From NCBI GenBank assembly GCA_041685075.1, contig JAWLGN010000220.1:1-9114 (forward strand): 9,114 bases of DNA. The letters run 5' to 3'. The notes below the pieces were generated by a model. That model was not told the DNA's origin. It saw only the letters and a program-made list of their open reading frames with translations, and made no database searches. A program made the position numbers and the translations under genes. The DNA comes from JAMCRM01 sp041685075. Its GTDB lineage: Bacteria > Acidobacteriota > Terriglobia > Bryobacterales > Bryobacteraceae. Shown piece by piece: positions 6,280-9,114 of this stretch (position 1 is the stretch's first letter; each line of letters starts with the position of its first letter).

Positions 6280-7104
6280 CTATCCGTCGCGCCGAACATA
6301 CGGAGGGGGAGCGGGGCGCTCGGCCACGGCCAGCAGATGGGGGCTGGCGCCCAGAATCTCCGGCTCGCGCTCCACGGCGCGTGCGGCGGCCAGCAGGGCT
6401 TCGCGCCGGACGGCATCGTTCCAGCGGGCTTCGAAATCCCGCGCCAGCCAGGCCGGTCCTTCCACCGCCACGAGGTCGATGAGGGTATAGCCTGCCTCGG
6501 CGACCTCCTCGCGCAACTCGCCGGGACGGTGAAAGAAGGCCGTGGTGAAGTATTCGCTCCTGCCGGTGGGATTGCGGTGCTGGCCTTCGTGCAGGTCCTG
6601 CTCGACGATGGCGGCGAAGGCGGGGTCGTCGATGGCGCCGGTAATCAGGCCATCGAGCAGAGAGGCGTAGCGGGAAATAGCGCTGGCGAAGAGCACGCCG
6701 CCGGGCCGCAGCACGCGCAGGGCCTCACGCAGCGCGGCGATGCGCTCTTCGCGCCCGGGCAGGTGATAGAGCGGCCCCATCAGCAGGATGGCATCGAAGC
6801 TGGCGTTGCGCTCGGCCAGCGTGCGCGCGTCGCCGATGCGGGCCGAGGCCAGGTGCGCGCAGGCGCGCAACGCTTCCTCCACGTGGCGCGGAACGGGATC
6901 CACCAGGTGGGTTTCGTATCCCAGGGAGCCCAGCCATTCGCCATACACGCCCGCGGCGCCGCCCACGTCCAACACGGCGGCCGGTGCCGGAGGAAGGTGC
7001 CGCAGCACGATCTCCCGGGTGCGCGCGAACTCCAGCGCGCCCCAACCGGAACGCAGCCGCAGCTCCTCGCGGGTTCCCTGATAGTAGGCCAGGATCTCCT
7101 GCAT
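6280..7104 (-). CDS. Class I SAM-dependent methyltransferase
   Basis: This 274-residue soluble protein has a Rossmann-type methyltransferase core. Motif I is VLDVGGAAG (44-52), the SAM-binding glycine loop. The acidic residue ending strand 2 is D69 in HLVDP. GDA (91-93) is the adenine-side motif, FDAILLMGPLYHL (103-115) is motif IV, and VLRPGGVLFASAI (131-143) is the post-core strand. The C-terminal third (NPTGRSEYFTTAFFHRP, then VEGPAWLARDFEARW) is typical of an uncharacterised cytosolic methyltransferase family found across bacteria and likely forms the substrate lid. The substrate is unknown. Motif I carries Ala-Ala where many relatives have Gly-Pro or Gly-Thr, which should still bind SAM. 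There is no Shine-Dalgarno before the ATG, but a -10-like hexamer sits 6 bp upstream, suggesting a leaderless mRNA. The gene is divergent from the GH15 gene and 99 bp upstream of the propeller gene. Confidence 0.88.
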   Translation of the reverse strand: MQEILAYYQGTREELRLRSGWGALEFARTREIVLRHLPPAPAAVLDVGGAAGVYGEWLGSLGYETHLVDPVPRHVEEALRACAHLASARIGDARTLAERNASFDAILLMGPLYHLPGREERIAALREALRVLRPGGVLFASAISRYASLLDGLITGAIDDPAFAAIVEQDLHEGQHRNPTGRSEYFTTAFFHRPGELREEVAEAGYTLIDLVAVEGPAWLARDFEARWNDAVRREALLAAARAVEREPEILGASPHLLAVAERPAPPPYVRRDG

Positions 7105-7110
7105 TTACAG

Positions 7111-7116
7111 ATTATG
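7111..7116 (-). promoter_or_regulatory. Candidate -10 element for a leaderless methyltransferase transcript
   Basis: CATAAT on the minus strand matches TATAAT at five of six positions and ends 6 bp before the ATG. Transcription would therefore begin at or next to the start codon. At the 17-bp spacing the -35 position holds CTGCGT, which is weak. The absence of any Shine-Dalgarno before this ATG fits a leaderless arrangement. Confidence 0.4.
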
Positions 7117-7150
7117 GCGCGGTTTCGAACATCACGCAGCCGGCCGGCGC

Positions 7151-7189
7151 GTGCGGCGAACTGTTCGGGAGAACACGGTCCCGCCGCGC
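7151..7189. promoter_or_regulatory. Nested inverted repeats in the divergent control region
   Basis: The outer arms GTGCGGCG (7151-7158) and CGCCGCGC (7182-7189) pair over eight positions with one G-U. Inside, TGTTC (7162-7166) and GAACA (7171-7175) form a second dyad around GGGA. The structure lies between the divergent methyltransferase and GH15 starts and could be an operator or, if transcribed, a leader hairpin. A separate 10-bp palindrome GCCGGCCGGC sits at 7139-7148. High GC raises the chance rate of such dyads. Confidence 0.3.
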
Positions 7190-7198
7190 CGGACGTTC

Positions 7199-7204
7199 TA
7201 AGAT
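7199..7204 (+). promoter_or_regulatory. Candidate -10 element overlapping the GH15 start region
   Basis: TAAGAT, the same hexamer proposed for the tRNA promoter, overlaps the ATG at 7203. It is followed after 7 bp by an in-frame GTG (7212-7214). If used, the transcript would begin at that GTG and be leaderless, and the ATG at 7203 would not be transcribed. There is no recognisable -35 and no Shine-Dalgarno for either start. Confidence 0.3.
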
Positions 7205-9056
7205 GCCCCCAGTGCTTGATTTTTCACCCGTTCAGAGGACCGGCGGATACCTGCCGATTGCCGACTACGCGATCATCGGCGACGGCGCCACCGCCGCGCT
7301 GGTGGGCCGCGAGGGCTCGATCGACTGGATGTGCGTCCCCCGCTTCGACTCGCCGCCGCTGTTCGCCGCCATGCTGGATCACGCGCAGGGAGGCGCCTTC
7401 AGTATCGCGCCGCGCGGGCTGCGCGAATCGCGCCACTACTATGAACCGCAGACCGGCGTGCTGGTCACGGAGATGCGCGGCGCAGGCGGCTTGGTCCGGA
7501 TGACCGATGCCCTCACGCTGGTCGCGGGCGCGGACCTGGGGGAGGATGCCTCCGCCGCGCGCCACGAACTGCTGCGTTCGGTGCGGGTGCTGGCAGGCGA
7601 GGTGGAACTGGAGATCGCCATCCAACCCCGGGGCGGAGCCAAGGTGATGCCGCGCTCCGACGGCGCCGCCATCTGTTGTCTGGAAGACCGCTCCCTGAGC
7701 ATTCAGGTTCGCTCGACGGTGGACTTCCGGCCGCCCGCCTCGACGGTGAAACTCCGGGCCGGCGAGTGCGCCGATTTCTATCTCTGGTGGGCGGGCCGGC
7801 ATCACATCGAAAGCACTCCCGGAGCCGAAGGAATTCTCGCCGGCACCATGCGGGCGTGGCGCCGCTGGATTGCGGACCTGAGCTACAGGGGACCACACGC
7901 CCTCCTGGTAGCGCGCTCGGCCATCACCCTGAAGCTGCTCAGCCACTTCGATAACGGCGCCTTTGTGGCGGCGGCCACCTCCTCGCTTCCCGAGCGCATC
8001 GGCGGCGAGCGGAACTGGGACTATCGCTTTTCCTGGGTGCGCGACGCCGCGTTTTCCGCCTATGCCTTCAACCGCGTGGGGCTGGCGCGCGAAGCCGCCG
8101 GCTTCCTGGGCTGGGTGATCGACGCGGTGGAGCGGGGCGAACCGCCCATGGTGCTTTACGATCTCGACGGCCACGCGGCGCCGCCCGAGCGGGAGGATGC
8201 GGCGCTCGAAGGCTACCGCCGCTCGCGGCCGGTACGCTGGGGCAACGGCGCCGCCACCCAAAGGCAGCACGACGCCTACGGGGAGATCGTGGACGCCGCC
8301 TACCAGTGGGCCAGGCGCCACGGAAAGCTGACTCCCGAGCTATGGCCGTCCATTCGGGAGATGGTAGAGATGGCGCGCCGCAACTGGCGGCTGCCGGACC
8401 ACGGCATCTGGGAGGTGCGCGGTCCCGAACAGCGCTTCACCTACTCGGCCGCGCTCTGCCAGGTGGCCCTGGATCGCGGCGCTCGAATGGCCGAAAGCCT
8501 GGGCGCCGGCGACGACGCCCGCGCCTGGCACGCCGAAGCCGCCGAGATTCGCCGCACCATCCTTGAAGAAGCCTGGAACCCCGAAGAACAAGCCTTCGCC
8601 GCGTACATGCGCGGGCGCACGCTGGACGCCAGTCTGCTGGCGCTGCCACTACGCCGCGTGGTTCCCGCCGACGATCCCCGGATGATCGCCACCACGGAAG
8701 CCATCTGCCGCCGCTTGAGCGCGGGCAACGGCCTGCTCTACCGGTATCTGCCGCACGAGATCGAGGACGGCCTGCGTGGCAGCGAAGGCGCCTTCGTGCT
8801 GTGCAGCTTCTGGCTGGTGGACAATCTGGCGCTCCAGGGCAGGCTCCAGGAGGCTTACGACCTGTTCGATTCGCTATGCGCGCGCGCCAACGCCGTAGGT
8901 CTGATGGCCGAACAGATCGACCCCTCCAGCGGCGCCTTCCTGGGCAACTTCCCCCAGGCCTTCAGCCACGTGGGCCTGATCTCGAGCGCCATGTACCTGG
9001 AACGCGCGACAGCCCGCCTGGCCGCCCGGAAGTCCGGGCGCGCCCAACGTGGTTGA
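7203..9056 (+). CDS. Glycoside hydrolase family 15 enzyme (glucoamylase or trehalase type)
   Basis: This 617-residue protein has no signal peptide, so it probably acts on cytoplasmic alpha-glucan or trehalose, releasing glucose with inversion. An N-terminal beta-sandwich of the trehalase-like type (about 15-230: YLPIADYAIIGDGATAALV, GSIDWMCVPRFDSPPLFAAML) precedes the alpha/alpha-barrel. Barrel signatures include GGERNWDYRFSWVRDA (267-282), WGNGAATQRQHDAYGE, DHGIWEVRG with E404 (expected catalytic acid), and MAEQIDP with E570 (expected base) followed by LGNFPQAFSHVGL. All family hallmarks are intact and the length is normal for two-domain bacterial GH15. Glucoamylase and trehalase cannot be separated by eye. 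The ATG at 7203 is preferred to upstream in-frame codons, which overlap the methyltransferase coding region; GTG 7212 is an alternative leaderless start. No trehalose or glycogen genes are adjacent. Confidence 0.92.
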   Translation: MPPVLDFSPVQRTGGYLPIADYAIIGDGATAALVGREGSIDWMCVPRFDSPPLFAAMLDHAQGGAFSIAPRGLRESRHYYEPQTGVLVTEMRGAGGLVRMTDALTLVAGADLGEDASAARHELLRSVRVLAGEVELEIAIQPRGGAKVMPRSDGAAICCLEDRSLSIQVRSTVDFRPPASTVKLRAGECADFYLWWAGRHHIESTPGAEGILAGTMRAWRRWIADLSYRGPHALLVARSAITLKLLSHFDNGAFVAAATSSLPERIGGERNWDYRFSWVRDAAFSAYAFNRVGLAREAAGFLGWVIDAVERGEPPMVLYDLDGHAAPPEREDAALEGYRRSRPVRWGNGAATQRQHDAYGEIVDAAYQWARRHGKLTPELWPSIREMVEMARRNWRLPDHGIWEVRGPEQRFTYSAALCQVALDRGARMAESLGAGDDARAWHAEAAEIRRTILEEAWNPEEQAFAAYMRGRTLDASLLALPLRRVVPADDPRMIATTEAICRRLSAGNGLLYRYLPHEIEDGLRGSEGAFVLCSFWLVDNLALQGRLQEAYDLFDSLCARANAVGLMAEQIDPSSGAFLGNFPQAFSHVGLISSAMYLERATARLAARKSGRAQRG

Positions 9057-9076
9057 AGCCGGCGGTGCGCGGCTTT
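9056..9076. terminator. Possible short bidirectional terminator hairpin
   Basis: AAGCCG (9056-9061) pairs with CGGCTT (9070-9075) around an 8-nt loop, immediately after the GH15 stop and ahead of the presumed convergent gene end. Only TTT follows on the plus strand and only two A/T bases flank it on the other, so termination strength would be low. Confidence 0.3.
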
Positions 9077-9114
9077 ACTGCCCGCTCCGCAGCCACTCCA
9101 AGAGCAGCCGCGCG
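9075..9114 (-). CDS. Possible 3' end of an unidentified minus-strand gene (partial)
   Basis: On the minus strand one frame is open from the window edge to a TAA at 9075-9077 and reads ARLLLEWLRSGQ, an amphipathic helix-like C-terminus. Strand, composition and the hairpin placed between it and the GH15 stop fit a real convergent gene. Twelve residues are too few for identification, and an open frame of this length is also expected by chance in GC-rich DNA. Confidence 0.35.
   Translation of the reverse strand, partial: ARLLLEWLRSGQ

Noticed and set aside
6239..6290. Imperfect direct repeat sharing AGCA and CTATCC upstream of the propeller gene
   Set aside because: The shared blocks are only 4-6 bp with an indel between them, within chance expectation.
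6984..7202. N-terminal extension of the GH15 frame upstream to 6984
   Set aside because: It would overlap the methyltransferase gene by about 120 bp in antisense and adds a composition-biased peptide, whereas the family N-terminus begins near the YLPIADYAIIGDG motif.
1..9114. CRISPR array, toxin-antitoxin pair or defence system
   Set aside because: No regularly spaced identical repeats, no small overlapping gene pairs and no nuclease or helicase signatures were found on either strand.

Overview
The window is a GC-rich stretch of a bacterial chromosome, most likely from an acidobacterium (Terriglobia / Bryobacterales, Solibacter-like). This assignment is inferred from gene content: a very large Oar-like TonB-dependent receptor with an N-terminal carboxypeptidase-regulatory-like domain, a secreted VCBS/FG-GAP repeat protein and a GH15 glucan/trehalose hydrolase, a mix typical of that group. 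No rRNA or phylogenetic marker is present to prove it.

Layout. Positions 1-99 are the right end of an ISL3-family-like insertion sequence (last codons of the transposase, then a terminal inverted repeat). Directly after it, 100-191 reads as the last codons of an RND-type efflux pump gene, so the IS appears to have cut that gene. A complete tRNA-Val(CAC) lies on the minus strand (203-279). An intergenic stretch of about 230 bp follows, with the tRNA promoter, a candidate receptor promoter and a strong leader hairpin. The TonB-dependent receptor runs 511-3960 (+). It converges, with only 3 bp between stop codons, on the secreted repeat protein (3964-6180, -), which resolves into 14 propeller blades, best read as two seven-bladed rings. 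Upstream of it on the same strand is a class I SAM-dependent methyltransferase (6280-7104, -). Divergent from that is a cytoplasmic GH15 enzyme (7203-9056, +). The last 40 bases look like the 3' end of another minus-strand gene.

How it works together. The receptor (outer membrane) and the propeller protein (exported) could serve the same cell-surface process, but adjacency is the only evidence and they are convergent, not an operon. The methyltransferase and GH15 enzyme share a 98-bp divergent control region in which neither start has a Shine-Dalgarno sequence and both have a -10-like hexamer at a spacing suggesting leaderless transcripts.

I see no CRISPR array, toxin-antitoxin pair, phage module or defence system. 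The most unusual items are the IS-interrupted RND remnant, the twin-propeller architecture, the receptor leader hairpin and the leaderless divergent pair.
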